DNA of 64,000 nt from Candidatus Thalassarchaeaceae archaeon (GTDB lineage Archaea > Thermoplasmatota > Poseidoniia > Poseidoniales > Thalassarchaeaceae): contig JAQXEZ010000016.1 in the NCBI GenBank assembly GCA_029250605.1, positions 1 through 64,000 on the forward strand, read 5' to 3'. The notes under the pieces were generated by a model. The model was not told the origin of the DNA. It saw only the letters and a program-made list of their open reading frames with translations, and ran no database searches. Below are positions 35,754 through 45,280 of this stretch, piece by piece. Made by a program: the position numbers and the translations under genes. Positions within the stretch are counted from its first letter, which is position 1, and each line of letters opens with the position of its first letter.

Positions 35754-38700
35754 TGCCTCGTCGTGATGACTTGAAGAGAATCCTCATCCTTGGTAGCGGT
35801 CCTATTCGTATCGGTCAGGCAGCAGAGTTCGATTTCTCTGGTTCACAGGCCTGTCGGGCACTCCGTTCAGACGGTTACGAAGTGATTCTTGTCAACTCCA
35901 ACCCCGCAACGATTCAGAACGACCCCGAGATGGCAGACAGGATATACATCGAACCGCTGCTGCCAGAGGTGGTAAAGCGGATCATGGAGACTGAGAAGCC
36001 AGACGCACTCTTGGCAGGAATGGGGGGGCAGACAGCCCTGAACATAGCATCTGCTCTCGCTAAGGACGGAACTCTTGACGAGTTAGGAGTTGAGTTAATT
36101 GGTTGCAACCTTGCTGCGATAGATGAGGCAGAGGACAGAGACCTCTTCAAGAGGGTCTGCGAGGAGATCGACCTTCCAGTCTGCAAGGCCATGGCCTGCG
36201 AATCAATAGAGCAAGTCATTGCAGCCGCAGAGGAACTGGGTTCTTTCCCATTACTGATTAGGCCGGCTTTCACCCTAGGTGGTCTTGGTGGCGGAACAGC
36301 ATTCAACACGGGCGAGTTGGTTGAGATAGCGAGCCAAGGAATATTGCACTCAGCAATTGGCCAGGTACTCATAGAGGAGAGTATTCTAGGTTGGCAAGAG
36401 CACGAGTATGAGGTAATGAGGGACAACTCAGACAATGCCATCATCGTTTGCACTATGGAGAACATCGATCCGATGGGCGTTCACACGGGTGAGTCGATAG
36501 TAGTGGCACCACAGCAGACTCTTTCCGATCGTGACCATCAGGGACTTCGAGACTCAGCACTGAAACTAATCAGGAGGCTCAACATCAAGGGCGGGTGCAA
36601 TGTCCAGTTCGCAGTCGAGCAATCCACTGGAGACTACCGGGTAATTGAGGTGAATCCTCGTGTCTCCCGCTCCTCTGCATTGGCATCGAAGGCCACAGGT
36701 TACCCAATCGCAAGGATGGCAGCGTTGATCGCAGTTGGGTATACTTTGGACGAACTGCCCAATCCAATTACTGGAGAGGGGACGACGGCCGCATTCGAAC
36801 CAACTCTGGACTATTGTGTGGTCAAGATTCCTAGATGGCCGTTCGACAAGTTCAGAACTGCAGACAGGACTCTAGGAACCTCGATGAAATCTACAGGCGA
36901 AGTAATGGCTATTGGACGTTCCTTCGAGGAAGCATGCCTCAAGGCATGGGCTAGTTTGGAGTACGGCCAACCCCATCCAAGACCATTGACAATGTCCGAT
37001 GCTTCCGATGGAGAGACAATGGATGAAAGGGCATCTGAGAGGCTACCAACTGCACTTCATGAGGACTGGCTCCGAATACCTACGGATAGGCGGCTGGGGG
37101 CTGTCTTTGAGGCGTTTCGCAGAGGTTACTCGATCGAGGACGTGAGGGATCTGACTGGTGGGATTACGAGATGGTTTCTCAGAAGGTTCGAGAGAATTGC
37201 GGTAATAGAGACGGAGATCAGAGCAGCAGGGGAGATTGGGATGCTCCCAGCAGAAATACCTCAATCCGAAATGAGTTCCTGGAAGGGAGCAGGATTCACA
37301 GATTTGCACATTGCGGATGCGCTTTGTGGCTTCCCTGAGAGCGGCTTCAAGAATCTCCCAACCGGACAAGATGAAACCTCTGTTAGGTTGAGGAGGCACG
37401 AACTAGGAGTACATCCACGATATCGGATGGTCGACTCTTGCGCCGCAGAGTTCGCTGCAGTCACGCCATACTACTACTCGACGTATGAAGGTGGTTCGGC
37501 AGAGACGGGTGTGGATTATGTTCCCGGATTAGCATCCTCCGTCAAACAGAGGATAGCCGTGGTCGGTTCAGGCCCTATTCGAATCGGCCAGGGAATCGAG
37601 TTTGACTATGGGTGCGTGCACGCCGCCGGGGCGATTCAAGACCTAGGGCACGAGGCGATAATAATCAATAACAACCCAGAGACGGTATCCACTGACTTCG
37701 ATACAAGCGACAGGTTATACTTCGACCCACTTACTCTGGAATCTGTAACAGAGATTCTCCTTAGGGAAGATGCAAATGGGATTCTGCTACAGTTTGGTGG
37801 TCAGACTGCAATCAACCTGGCCCTCCCCCTATCCGATGAACTCCCTCATCTTTCCTCCATGGGCCTAGAACTCGTGATGGAAGGTACATCTCCCGAATCA
37901 GTAGACGAGGCAAGTGATCGTGAACGATTCGAGGAGTTCGCGCTACGATGTGGCCTGAGGATGCCCGATGGGGCGACTGCAACCACTCCAGAGGGAGTTA
38001 GGCATGCGGCTAACGAAATTGGATATCCTGTTCTTGTTCGACCTTCTTATGTCCTCGGAGGGAGGGGGATGGAGATACTGGCCAACTACAAGCAGTTGGA
38101 GTCATACATGAGGGATGCTTACCTCTCATCAGACAGGCCCCTTCTGATTGACAAGTATCTCGGTAACGCAATGGAGCTAGACGTTGATGCCGTCTGCGAT
38201 GGCGAGGATGTACTCGTTGGAGCAATAATGGAGCATCTCGAGGAAGCGGGAATTCACTCTGGAGACTCAACTTGCTTCATCCCTCCGCAGAACGTACCAG
38301 ATGAAATCCTCGAGCAAGTCGATGAATGGACAAGGGTGATCGGACTAGAGCTCGGTATTCGCGGCTGCTATAACATCCAGTTTGCAATCCATGACGGCCT
38401 ACTGTACGTTCTCGAAGTAAACCCCAGAGGATCCAGGACATTTCCCTTCGTCGCTAAGTCTACAGGAATCCCACTTGCTAGGATTGCTGCGAGGGTGGCT
38501 CTAGGGGAGAGGTTGTGCGATCTTGAGGTGCCCGAGCCACAGACCGCTGCTGTCTGTGTCAAGGCTCCAGTATTCCCATTCATCAAACTTCGTGGTTTGG
38601 ATCCGGCACCAGGTCCCGAGATGAAATCTACAGGAGAGGTCATGGGTTCTCACGTCAGAGCCTCAGCCGCTTATCTCAAGGCAAGACTTGCAACCGAAAT

Positions 38701-39121
38701 ACCCGTGCCAACCGAAGGAGGGGTGTACATCACCGTGAAGGATGACGACAAGTACGCAATGATCCCACTAGCGGAGAGCCTCAGGGAAATTGGATTCACT
38801 ATTTTCGCTACTAGGGGTACCTCTCGAGTCCTCCGGGGCGTGGGGGAACTGGAGGTGGAGACATGCTACAGGATTGCAGAGGGGCGTTCTCCAGATGCCC
38901 TGGATCTGATGCGCCAAGGGAAGATACAACTCGTGATTAACACTCCTAGATCTACTGGAGGGGCCGTTCTAGATGGCAACATGATGAGAAGACTGGCGGT
39001 AGAACTCAACATTCCATTCGTCACCACCATGGCAGGTGCAAGAATGGAGGTCGAGGCAGTCAAGGAAGCCCTCTTGGGGATTCCAGAACCACGTTTACTC
39101 GATATCAAGACCCTCAATTAG
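35753..39121 (+). CDS. carB: Carbamoyl-phosphate synthase large subunit
   Basis: 1122 aa, full length. The two homologous halves each begin with the ATP-grasp/pre-ATP signature (LILGSGPIRIGQAAEFDFSG and AVVGSGPIRIGQGIEFDYGC), with carboxyphosphate motifs PAFTLGGLGGGTAF and PSYVLGGRGMEIL, ELEHEYEVM and ELDVDAV in each half, and the methylglyoxal-synthase-like C-terminal allosteric domain (KYAMIPLAESLREIGFTIFATRGTS ... LVINTPRS). It forms carbamoyl phosphate for pyrimidine and arginine synthesis. The ATG overlaps the carA stop (TGATG). Confidence 0.97.
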   Translation: MPRRDDLKRILILGSGPIRIGQAAEFDFSGSQACRALRSDGYEVILVNSNPATIQNDPEMADRIYIEPLLPEVVKRIMETEKPDALLAGMGGQTALNIASALAKDGTLDELGVELIGCNLAAIDEAEDRDLFKRVCEEIDLPVCKAMACESIEQVIAAAEELGSFPLLIRPAFTLGGLGGGTAFNTGELVEIASQGILHSAIGQVLIEESILGWQEHEYEVMRDNSDNAIIVCTMENIDPMGVHTGESIVVAPQQTLSDRDHQGLRDSALKLIRRLNIKGGCNVQFAVEQSTGDYRVIEVNPRVSRSSALASKATGYPIARMAALIAVGYTLDELPNPITGEGTTAAFEPTLDYCVVKIPRWPFDKFRTADRTLGTSMKSTGEVMAIGRSFEEACLKAWASLEYGQPHPRPLTMSDASDGETMDERASERLPTALHEDWLRIPTDRRLGAVFEAFRRGYSIEDVRDLTGGITRWFLRRFERIAVIETEIRAAGEIGMLPAEIPQSEMSSWKGAGFTDLHIADALCGFPESGFKNLPTGQDETSVRLRRHELGVHPRYRMVDSCAAEFAAVTPYYYSTYEGGSAETGVDYVPGLASSVKQRIAVVGSGPIRIGQGIEFDYGCVHAAGAIQDLGHEAIIINNNPETVSTDFDTSDRLYFDPLTLESVTEILLREDANGILLQFGGQTAINLALPLSDELPHLSSMGLELVMEGTSPESVDEASDRERFEEFALRCGLRMPDGATATTPEGVRHAANEIGYPVLVRPSYVLGGRGMEILANYKQLESYMRDAYLSSDRPLLIDKYLGNAMELDVDAVCDGEDVLVGAIMEHLEEAGIHSGDSTCFIPPQNVPDEILEQVDEWTRVIGLELGIRGCYNIQFAIHDGLLYVLEVNPRGSRTFPFVAKSTGIPLARIAARVALGERLCDLEVPEPQTAAVCVKAPVFPFIKLRGLDPAPGPEMKSTGEVMGSHVRASAAYLKARLATEIPVPTEGGVYITVKDDDKYAMIPLAESLREIGFTIFATRGTSRVLRGVGELEVETCYRIAEGRSPDALDLMRQGKIQLVINTPRSTGGAVLDGNMMRRLAVELNIPFVTTMAGARMEVEAVKEALLGIPEPRLLDIKTLN

Positions 39122-39131
39122 AGTTAGACTC

Positions 39132-39461
39132 TTACTGAATTAGGGTGGCCCCAGTTTCAGTCTTGATTATCCTTCCGTCCTTCTTGGTGTGGACAGCCAT
39201 CACAGCCTCAGTTGTGCCATCTGGGAAGTCCATCACCGAGTGCTCGACTAGAATATCATCGTTCTCGTAGATGCATCTTGATTCTTTGATCACTACATCT
39301 TCATTCGCCATCATGCTAACCATCATCTCACTCATCTGGGACTTGCCAATTGTTGTCCCTGTTTGATGGCGGACGAATTCGTAGTCATCGTGTAATGCCT
39401 CCGTGTAATGCGTAGCGTCCCTTTCTTCTATTGCCTTCATCAGTAGTTCGTAAACTCCCAT
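39132..39461 (-). CDS. SnoaL/NTF2-like protein
   Basis: 109 aa with the cone-shaped alpha+beta pattern: helices at the start (YELLMKAIEERDATHYTEALHDDYEFVRH), IGKSQMSEMMVSMM, then long strands (RCIYENDDILVEHSVMDFPDG, EAVMAVHTKKDGRIIKTETG). SnoaL-like proteins are polyketide cyclases, isomerases or unknown; no catalytic assignment is possible. A TATA-like caaattc sits about 27 nt upstream. Convergent with carB. Confidence 0.72.
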   Translation of the reverse strand: MGVYELLMKAIEERDATHYTEALHDDYEFVRHQTGTTIGKSQMSEMMVSMMANEDVVIKESRCIYENDDILVEHSVMDFPDGTTEAVMAVHTKKDGRIIKTETGATLIQ

Positions 39462-39557
39462 GGGGGCCGGTCCAGTATGGTGAATTTGAGAGTTTTCTAT
39501 ACCATTACGAATCCAATCAGTAGTTTTGGAAGGAGTAGCAGAGCTCCCCTTTCCACC

Positions 39558-41132
39558 CTATGCACTTCCAAGGAGGGACAGAACCCCCTCTCGGTCCATC
39601 TCGAAGAGGAGGGAGGAAGCCTTGGGCCCGTAGTCCCTGCCTATTAGGGCCCAATATATCGAGGAATACCCCTTCCTTCTTGGGATCTCTGCAGATTCGC
39701 AAGCATCTGCAATCGACTCATTGATTCCCTCATCCGACCATTCGCATTCAGACAGGAGCGTAGAAAGCGCAGAAAGGAACCGCTTACTCTCCCCATCTAG
39801 ATTATCCTTAGCTTCATCGCTCAGGGCCATCTTGATCTCAATCTTCGCGTCTTCGGGGAAGTGTGGGCCCTCAATCCAAGTTCTCATTCTTTCGAGTCGA
39901 ACCACCAGTGATTTCCCAGGTTTCCCTTGGATATGCTCGGACCTGTTCAGAGATCTCCAGACGTCTTCATCAGAGGACTTGATCTGTGCGAGCATTGAGA
40001 GGTGCCTGAAAGAGACCCCACCTATCGATTCACGGGGGTCAGAACCAGATTCAACTTGACTCAGCCTAATTGCACCTCTTTGGGTCTGAGCTGCCACCAA
40101 CTGTCTTTTTGTCATCCCAGATTCCTCCTTAGTTGGGTTAGAAACAAGTCTTTCATACTCATCAGCGGTTCGGAAAAGGGCACTTCCGGTATCGAATTCT
40201 ATGTGTCTGTTAATCTTGCTTCTCGCGATAACATAGCGAAGAATCTCTGGGGGGACCAGGGAGAGGGCCTCCATCGGGCCAACGGTGAGGCCCGTAGAGC
40301 TGGACATTGGTCCCATCCCCTTCAATTGAATCCATTCGTAGACAATTTTGTCCGGCGGATCGCCACCTAGGAGCCTGCAAATAGGAATTCCAGTGTCGTA
40401 ACTTCCTCCAGCGGCACCATGGTCCTTACCGGCTGGCTCGCAAGTGATGCCGTGAATCGCCCATCTGGCGGCCCAATCGATTCTCCAGGGCATCTTTCCC
40501 TCGGCCTTCCTGATGTCGGACTTCCCTTCTATTCCATGCGAGTCTATCCAGAGGACAAATGGATTCTCGTAGCCAGTCACTATCACTCCATCGAGGCTAC
40601 CATCGGATCCCATCGGGTTGTAAGGGAACCAGTCGTCAGCTAGTTCTCTCCCTGAAATATCCTGAATAATACCTCTAATCTCTTCCTTCTTTGAGATGGC
40701 TGAGTCGATGTATTCAGCGAATCTCCCGGATTCGTAAGTCTCGTGATTCATCACCACCTCCGGGCGAACTCCAATTTCAGCCAGAGCTTTCAGGAACGGT
40801 GCAAGGAAGTGCTCGGCATAGGTATCCCCGCCATCTCCCGGCCTTCCATCGGGACCAGGAGCCGGGATGTATGCGAGTGGGTGTCCTATGTATTTCTCGT
40901 ATTCGGGTGATAGGAATTCATACACCCTCCTAAGTGGGTCCATTGAGTCTACGATGAAGATGTATTTCGATTGAATGTCTGCATCCATGCATGCCCTATG
41001 TATCATCTCAGCAGAGAGAATCTCCCTCAGATGACCGATGTGGAACTCGCCAGAGGGAGTAATTCCGGAGGCGGAAACCTGTTCGCCTCCACGCTCGATG
41101 AGCCTTTGTGCGGTATAATCCGCCCAGTGCAT
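39558..41132 (-). CDS. lysS: Lysyl-tRNA synthetase, class I
   Basis: 524 aa class I LysRS, the form found in most archaea. HIGH motif in SGITPSGEFHIGHLREILSAE, and a KMSKS equivalent in GPMSSSTGLTVGPMEAL. YENPFVLWIDSHG and KDHGAAGGSYDTG are conserved active-site stretches; the C-terminal part is the alpha-helical anticodon-binding region. It lies 8 nt downstream of the GfcR-like gene on the same strand. Confidence 0.96.
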   Translation of the reverse strand: MHWADYTAQRLIERGGEQVSASGITPSGEFHIGHLREILSAEMIHRACMDADIQSKYIFIVDSMDPLRRVYEFLSPEYEKYIGHPLAYIPAPGPDGRPGDGGDTYAEHFLAPFLKALAEIGVRPEVVMNHETYESGRFAEYIDSAISKKEEIRGIIQDISGRELADDWFPYNPMGSDGSLDGVIVTGYENPFVLWIDSHGIEGKSDIRKAEGKMPWRIDWAARWAIHGITCEPAGKDHGAAGGSYDTGIPICRLLGGDPPDKIVYEWIQLKGMGPMSSSTGLTVGPMEALSLVPPEILRYVIARSKINRHIEFDTGSALFRTADEYERLVSNPTKEESGMTKRQLVAAQTQRGAIRLSQVESGSDPRESIGGVSFRHLSMLAQIKSSDEDVWRSLNRSEHIQGKPGKSLVVRLERMRTWIEGPHFPEDAKIEIKMALSDEAKDNLDGESKRFLSALSTLLSECEWSDEGINESIADACESAEIPRRKGYSSIYWALIGRDYGPKASSLLFEMDREGVLSLLGSA

Positions 41133-41140
41133 GCGTCACC

Positions 41141-41722
41141 TCAGACCGTCGCTGCTCGAATCAGCGCCCTCAATGGCACCCCATCGACGTCATCGTCCCA
41201 GGACTTGTTTACAAGAACCATGCACATCTTGACATCGGCACCCGATGCCTTGAGGTCGGCTGCCGTCTTCTGCATGGTCGTGCCAGAAGAATATACGTCA
41301 TCAATGATGATTACCCTTTTGCCATCAATACCGGCATAGACTTCTGAGAGATGCCCACCCACCACCTCGTTGATGCTTCTTACGACTGACATTTCCAGAT
41401 CCATCGTGGAAGAAATTGCCTGGGCGAATGCGATACCGTTGATGCTCACTCCAACGATGGTGTCGACTTCGTCACCCACCATCTCATCAATGATGTCGCA
41501 GAAAATGTATGACACTGCCTCTATGCGTTCGCCTTTGACAGCAATTGACCTCCATCCGACCTTAACGTCAAGCGGTTTGTCCTCTACTTCGTAGTCACTG
41601 GCAGAGAGCCACTGTACAGTGGTCTGAGACAGCGAAAGCTCATCTGCTATTTGTTGGGTGTTGAGTCCGCTTGATCTGAACTCTTCGACCTTTGTCCTTA
41701 ACTCATCTACACTTAGGTGCAT
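41141..41722 (-). CDS. GfcR-like regulator: HTH fused to orotate PRTase-like domain
   Basis: 193 aa. Residues 1-45 form a helix-turn-helix (LRTKVEEFRSSGLNTQQIADELSLSQTTVQWL) and residues 60-190 a phosphoribosyltransferase fold with the PRPP loop RVIIIDDVYSSGTTMQKTA. Archaeal proteins of this type (annotated PyrE-like or GfcR) act as regulators; in haloarchaea GfcR activates sugar-degradation genes. Regulation by PRPP or a nucleotide is inferred. It is upstream of lysS and downstream of dut. Confidence 0.85.
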   Translation of the reverse strand: MHLSVDELRTKVEEFRSSGLNTQQIADELSLSQTTVQWLSASDYEVEDKPLDVKVGWRSIAVKGERIEAVSYIFCDIIDEMVGDEVDTIVGVSINGIAFAQAISSTMDLEMSVVRSINEVVGGHLSEVYAGIDGKRVIIIDDVYSSGTTMQKTAADLKASGADVKMCMVLVNKSWDDDVDGVPLRALIRAATV

Positions 41723-41794
41723 CAGTCGATGCCAGCGTTAGAGTGCTATGAATCCACCGGGGGTATTCTATGATGGATGTTGTATTTGCCATAT

Positions 41795-42244
41795 TCAGAA
41801 TCTGCCGGTGCTTCCGAAGCCACCCTCTCCTCTATCTGTGTCCCCTAGGTCCCCGACATCAACTTCTGAGAATTGAACATCGGGAATCGGTGCTATCACT
41901 AGTTGGGCTATCCTCTCTCCGGATTTCACTTTGTAGGACTCTCCTTCACCAATCCAGGTCATGAGGACGAACAACTCTCCTCTGTAATCGGCATCAATTG
42001 TCCCTATGCTATGAGGCAGGATGAGTCCTTTCGATCCCAGTGATGACCTAGCCCTAACTTGACCCTCAAAACCCTCTGGAATAGCGACTCTTAGCCCAGT
42101 TCTGAGCTTCACACTAGATCTGAAACTCACAACTGTATCCTCCAAGCAGTACAGGTCCCACCCAGCAGCATGAGCGCTTCCCTTGGTTGGCATCTTTGCT
42201 TGCGAGGAAGTCTTGGCGACCTTGACAATGGGGGCCTCATCCAT
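41795..42244 (-). CDS. dut: dUTP diphosphatase (trimeric type)
   Basis: 149 aa. All five dUTPase motifs appear: AAGWDLYCLED (1), RARSSLGSKG (2), GTIDADYRGEL with the catalytic Asp (3), SGERIAQLVIAPI (4) and DRGEGGFGSTGRF (5, P-loop-like tail). It hydrolyses dUTP to dUMP and keeps uracil out of DNA. The form with full motif 5 is the bacterial/eukaryotic-type homotrimer. It is divergent from the aIF2-beta gene. Confidence 0.96.
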   Translation of the reverse strand: MDEAPIVKVAKTSSQAKMPTKGSAHAAGWDLYCLEDTVVSFRSSVKLRTGLRVAIPEGFEGQVRARSSLGSKGLILPHSIGTIDADYRGELFVLMTWIGEGESYKVKSGERIAQLVIAPIPDVQFSEVDVGDLGDTDRGEGGFGSTGRF

Positions 42245-42318
42245 ATGTTCCCGAGCTAGAACCGGTCCTTGACCGTTCCCAAGACTCCCGGTGGGGTGAA
42301 AAGCCCCCCTATTCTCGC

Positions 42319-42735
42319 ATGGTCATGTCGAACCGCGGATACGAGGACCTCTTGGATCGTGCTAGGGATAGGATTCCTAAGGACATCAGTGAGCGTTCTA
42401 GGTGGACAATGCCACAGCCAGACATAATGATTGAGGGGAGTCAGACTATTCTCCGAAACTTCTCAGAGATTGTAGATGCGATGGATAGGGATGCAAACCA
42501 CGTTTTCCAGTATCTGTTGAATGAACTTGGAACGTCAGGGAGCAGAGAGCAAGTCAGAATCATGCTCAAGGGCAAGGTGCCCCCCAAGAGAATCAAGGAG
42601 AAGATTGTCTCCTATGTCAAGACGTACATCCTTTGCGGAGAGTGCAAGGCCCCCGACACTAGGTTCATGCGCGAAGATAGGACGACCCTGTTGAAATGCC
42701 AGGCATGCGGTGCTACAAGGCCAGTGCGACTGTAG
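42319..42735 (+). CDS. Translation initiation factor 2 subunit beta (aIF2-beta)
   Basis: 138 aa. The N-terminal/central domain has YEDLLDRARDRIPKDI, RWTMPQPDIMIEGSQTILRNFSEI, and FQYLLNELGTSGSREQVRIMLKGKVPPKRIKEKI; the C-terminal zinc ribbon is CGECKAPDT ... LLKCQACGATRPVRL. It is the normal archaeal length. Part of the heterotrimer that delivers initiator tRNA. The stop directly abuts the stop of the convergent MDR gene. Confidence 0.96.
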   Translation: MVMSNRGYEDLLDRARDRIPKDISERSRWTMPQPDIMIEGSQTILRNFSEIVDAMDRDANHVFQYLLNELGTSGSREQVRIMLKGKVPPKRIKEKIVSYVKTYILCGECKAPDTRFMREDRTTLLKCQACGATRPVRL

Positions 42736-43758
42736 TCACTCCGGGGAGAAGTCCAATAGGACCTTTCCTCGATTTTTCCGATTATGCATGTGCATCTGCG
42801 CATCCGCCACTTTCTCGAATCGCCACACTGAGTCGATTACAGGATCAATCTCTCCTTTCTCTAGCATCTCGGACAACGAAGCAAGATGCCCCTTGAATAC
42901 CGACTCATCCTCCAAGAGACCCATATGGATGCCGAAAACAGCCTTGTTTGAGGTCATAAGCCGGATAGGGTCGAATCTAGGCATTCCCCACCACATCCTC
43001 AGTTCGGATAGCCTCGACCTCTTTTCTCCCTTTACCGCTGCAGATGCCCCGAAGTAGTACAATTTACCCCCCTTCCTAAGGGACTTGTATGACCTTAGCA
43101 GGTGACTTCCACCAACAGGGTCGATGGCATGATGAACCCCTCTCCCATCGGTCAACTCCTTGCAGACTTCTTCGAAGTCTTCCTCCTCCCTATCTACGAA
43201 CCTCATGCCCATTGATTCAACAAAACCCCTCTTGGGGGTGGAGGCGGTTCCAACTACCAATGAAGCCCCAAAAGATTCGCAGATCTGTGCTACTGCAGTA
43301 CCTACTCCGCCAGCAGCGTGATGGATAAGGACCGAATCTCCCTCACTAATCCTTCCTAGGTGCACTAACATGTGGAATGCCGTACCATAGGTGACTGGAA
43401 TCGCAGCAGCTTGATCGAAAGAGATCGAGTCAGGAATGGGTATTACTCTTCTAGCATCCAGGCAGACCTTTTCAGAATATCCTCCGAAGCCAGTCATTGC
43501 CAGCACCCGATCCCCTTCTTCCAGGGTGCCCACGCTGTCCCCGACACCAATTACTACGCCCGATGCCTCATATCCGGGCGTGAATGGGAAGTCTGGATTA
43601 GAGCCGTATAGGCCCTGCCTCATCATCAATTCTGCGAAGTTAACCCCCGCCCTATGGATTCTGACGCATACTTGGCCACTCTCTGGAACGGGGTCCTCCT
43701 CTTCCACGATCTCGATTGTTTCGACACCACCAGCCCTTGGATAGACAATTTTCCTCAT
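42736..43758 (-). CDS. MDR-family NAD(P)H quinone oxidoreductase-like protein
   Basis: 340 aa of the zinc-independent quinone reductase/VAT-1-like branch: VRIHRAGVNFAELMMRQGLYG, FPFTPGYEASGVVIGVG, cofactor motif HHAAGGVGTAVAQICESFGA (NADPH-type AxxGxxG) and FDQAAAIPVTYGTAFHML. The Cys/His ligands of zinc alcohol dehydrogenases are absent. The substrate is unknown. It follows the nitroreductase gene by 39 nt and may be co-transcribed. Confidence 0.9.
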   Translation of the reverse strand: MRKIVYPRAGGVETIEIVEEEDPVPESGQVCVRIHRAGVNFAELMMRQGLYGSNPDFPFTPGYEASGVVIGVGDSVGTLEEGDRVLAMTGFGGYSEKVCLDARRVIPIPDSISFDQAAAIPVTYGTAFHMLVHLGRISEGDSVLIHHAAGGVGTAVAQICESFGASLVVGTASTPKRGFVESMGMRFVDREEEDFEEVCKELTDGRGVHHAIDPVGGSHLLRSYKSLRKGGKLYYFGASAAVKGEKRSRLSELRMWWGMPRFDPIRLMTSNKAVFGIHMGLLEDESVFKGHLASLSEMLEKGEIDPVIDSVWRFEKVADAQMHMHNRKNRGKVLLDFSPE

Positions 43759-43797
43759 TCAAATTCCCCTTGCAATCTCCGCTCTATTCAAAGTAAT

Positions 43798-44367
43798 TTA
43801 TGGGATGTACTCTCTAATTTCTTCTAGCCCCTTCTTGTTCTTAGTAGGCACCCCTCCCGAGGGATAGCCAATCTTGATGAAGCCAATTATTCGCTCTTCA
43901 TTTGGAGATACTCCGATTGCCCCATACAATGCCTTCGAACGAGTAATCGCACCAGTGCTCCACTGCGATCCGATTCCATTCCCCCACAGCGAGAGGACCA
44001 AATTGTGTGTCGCACATACTGTTGCCGCATAGTCCTCCCCTTCCCTAAAGGGGTCTTGAGGACTCAAAGCGCTAGTAACACAAATTAGAACTGGAGGTGA
44101 TAGGATCTTGTCGACTGCCTTGGAAATGCCTGCCCCCGAATCCTCTCCATCGGGGACCTTTTTCTTCGCCAGTCTTTTGACCTCGGGGATGATTTCTTTT
44201 CGGACCGCATCCCCCATTACGTAGAATTTCCAAGGGTGGGTATTCTTGTGACACGGAGCATTCCTTGCCGCATCAAAGGCTAACTCCAGTGCCTCCTCTC
44301 TAACCTTCTTTTCGCTGAACTTGTAGATGGTGCGCCTTGAGGTGAGGACATCTTGGAATACGGACAT
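43798..44367 (-). CDS. Nitroreductase-family flavoprotein
   Basis: 189 aa with FMN-binding Arg/Ser cluster SRRTIYKFSEKKV near the N-terminus, FDAARNAPCHKNTHPWKFYVM, ATVCATHNLVLSLWGNGIGSQWSTG and the C-terminal GFIKIGYPSG. This is the NfnB/BluB-like fold; substrate unknown. ATG 44367 is used; a GTG at 44376 overlaps the stop of the pterin dehydratase gene (GTGA), so either start leaves the two genes coupled. Confidence 0.88.
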   Translation of the reverse strand: MSVFQDVLTSRRTIYKFSEKKVREEALELAFDAARNAPCHKNTHPWKFYVMGDAVRKEIIPEVKRLAKKKVPDGEDSGAGISKAVDKILSPPVLICVTSALSPQDPFREGEDYAATVCATHNLVLSLWGNGIGSQWSTGAITRSKALYGAIGVSPNEERIIGFIKIGYPSGGVPTKNKKGLEEIREYIP

Positions 44368-44372
44368 TTCCC

Positions 44373-44705
44373 TCACCGTTCGATTGCATCGAACTTGGAC
44401 GCCAAAACGAAGTCTGACTCGGAAAGCGCGTCGATTTTATGGGTGAAAATTACGGCTACCAATTTACCCCATCCAAGGTTGAAATCGGCATGATGATTTT
44501 GCTCCTCGCATATAGCCCCCAGTGAGTTGGTAAATTCGAGAGCGGATGCAAAGTCTGCAAAGGTCCAGGTCCGGGTAATGTGATGATTCTCGACTAACTC
44601 CCAGTCGTCATGGATCTGCACGAGGAATGCTATCGACTCTTCTTCGCTGAGCGGGGGGACACCTCCCTCGCAAGGAACACAGTCCATGGCAGAAAGATTA
44701 TCCAA
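44373..44705 (-). CDS. Pterin-4a-carbinolamine dehydratase
   Basis: 110 aa PCD/DCoH family. The active-site pattern is EEQNHHADFNLGWGKLVAVIFTHKIDALSESD, with the paired His, and RTWTFADFASALEFTNSLG precedes it. In animals and proteobacteria it recycles the pterin of aromatic hydroxylases; no hydroxylase is in this window. CVPCEGG near the N-terminus is typical of bacterial members. It lies between a gene of unknown function and the nitroreductase gene, with gaps of 4 nt and an overlap. Confidence 0.92.
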   Translation of the reverse strand: MDNLSAMDCVPCEGGVPPLSEEESIAFLVQIHDDWELVENHHITRTWTFADFASALEFTNSLGAICEEQNHHADFNLGWGKLVAVIFTHKIDALSESDFVLASKFDAIER

Positions 44706-44709
44706 TTAT

Positions 44710-45162
44710 TCACCCCCATGATAGATTGTTTCCATGACCTTCACTGGTCTTCTCAGCCATCTCGTGGACCTCTGATCTTCTCTTCATGTCATCCTTCTCG
44801 AATTTTAGTAACTCTTCGTCCTCGATGTATGTTTTTCTCAGATGCGTGACAAGCCTCACTTCCACAATAGCATCACGAGATATTGATCTGAATTCACCAT
44901 TCTCATCCAATACGTCTATCGAAGAACTCCTTCCCCCTACCATCATTCCACGTATCACTGGGTCTCTGTCATCAGGTAGCATCCTCCTGTCTAGGAGCAT
45001 CTCGACTAAATCGTCCTTCCTCAGGCCGTATTTCCTGTCTAGTAGGGGTCCATGGAATACATCGCCAAGCTCATCTAGACTCGGCGAACCATAATCCTCC
45101 AAGAAACTAGTAGCCCATGGGGGCAAATCAATTTCTTTCCCCCCTCTAGTTGCGTCGGACAC
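44710..45162 (-). CDS. Hypothetical protein, 150 aa
   Basis: A soluble, highly charged protein with no hydrophobic segment. The first half contains PPWATSFLEDYGSPSLDELGD and RKYGLRKDDLVEMLLDRR, the middle a small beta-like region (SIDVLDENGEFRSISRDAIVEVRLVTHL) and the end a basic/acidic helix (LLKFEKDDMKRRSEVHEMAEK). No family recognised. First gene of a close-packed run with pterin dehydratase and nitroreductase. Confidence 0.7.
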   Translation of the reverse strand: MSDATRGGKEIDLPPWATSFLEDYGSPSLDELGDVFHGPLLDRKYGLRKDDLVEMLLDRRMLPDDRDPVIRGMMVGGRSSSIDVLDENGEFRSISRDAIVEVRLVTHLRKTYIEDEELLKFEKDDMKRRSEVHEMAEKTSEGHGNNLSWG

Positions 45163-45280
45163 ATGCCTTCGTTCCGGCAGTCATAGAAAAACCAGCGGGT
45201 CGCCCATGGCCGTCAATTTCCCCCATACATTACTAATGATTGAAGTGCGATACCGTGGCGGAGTCGACGGAGGTAGTTGC

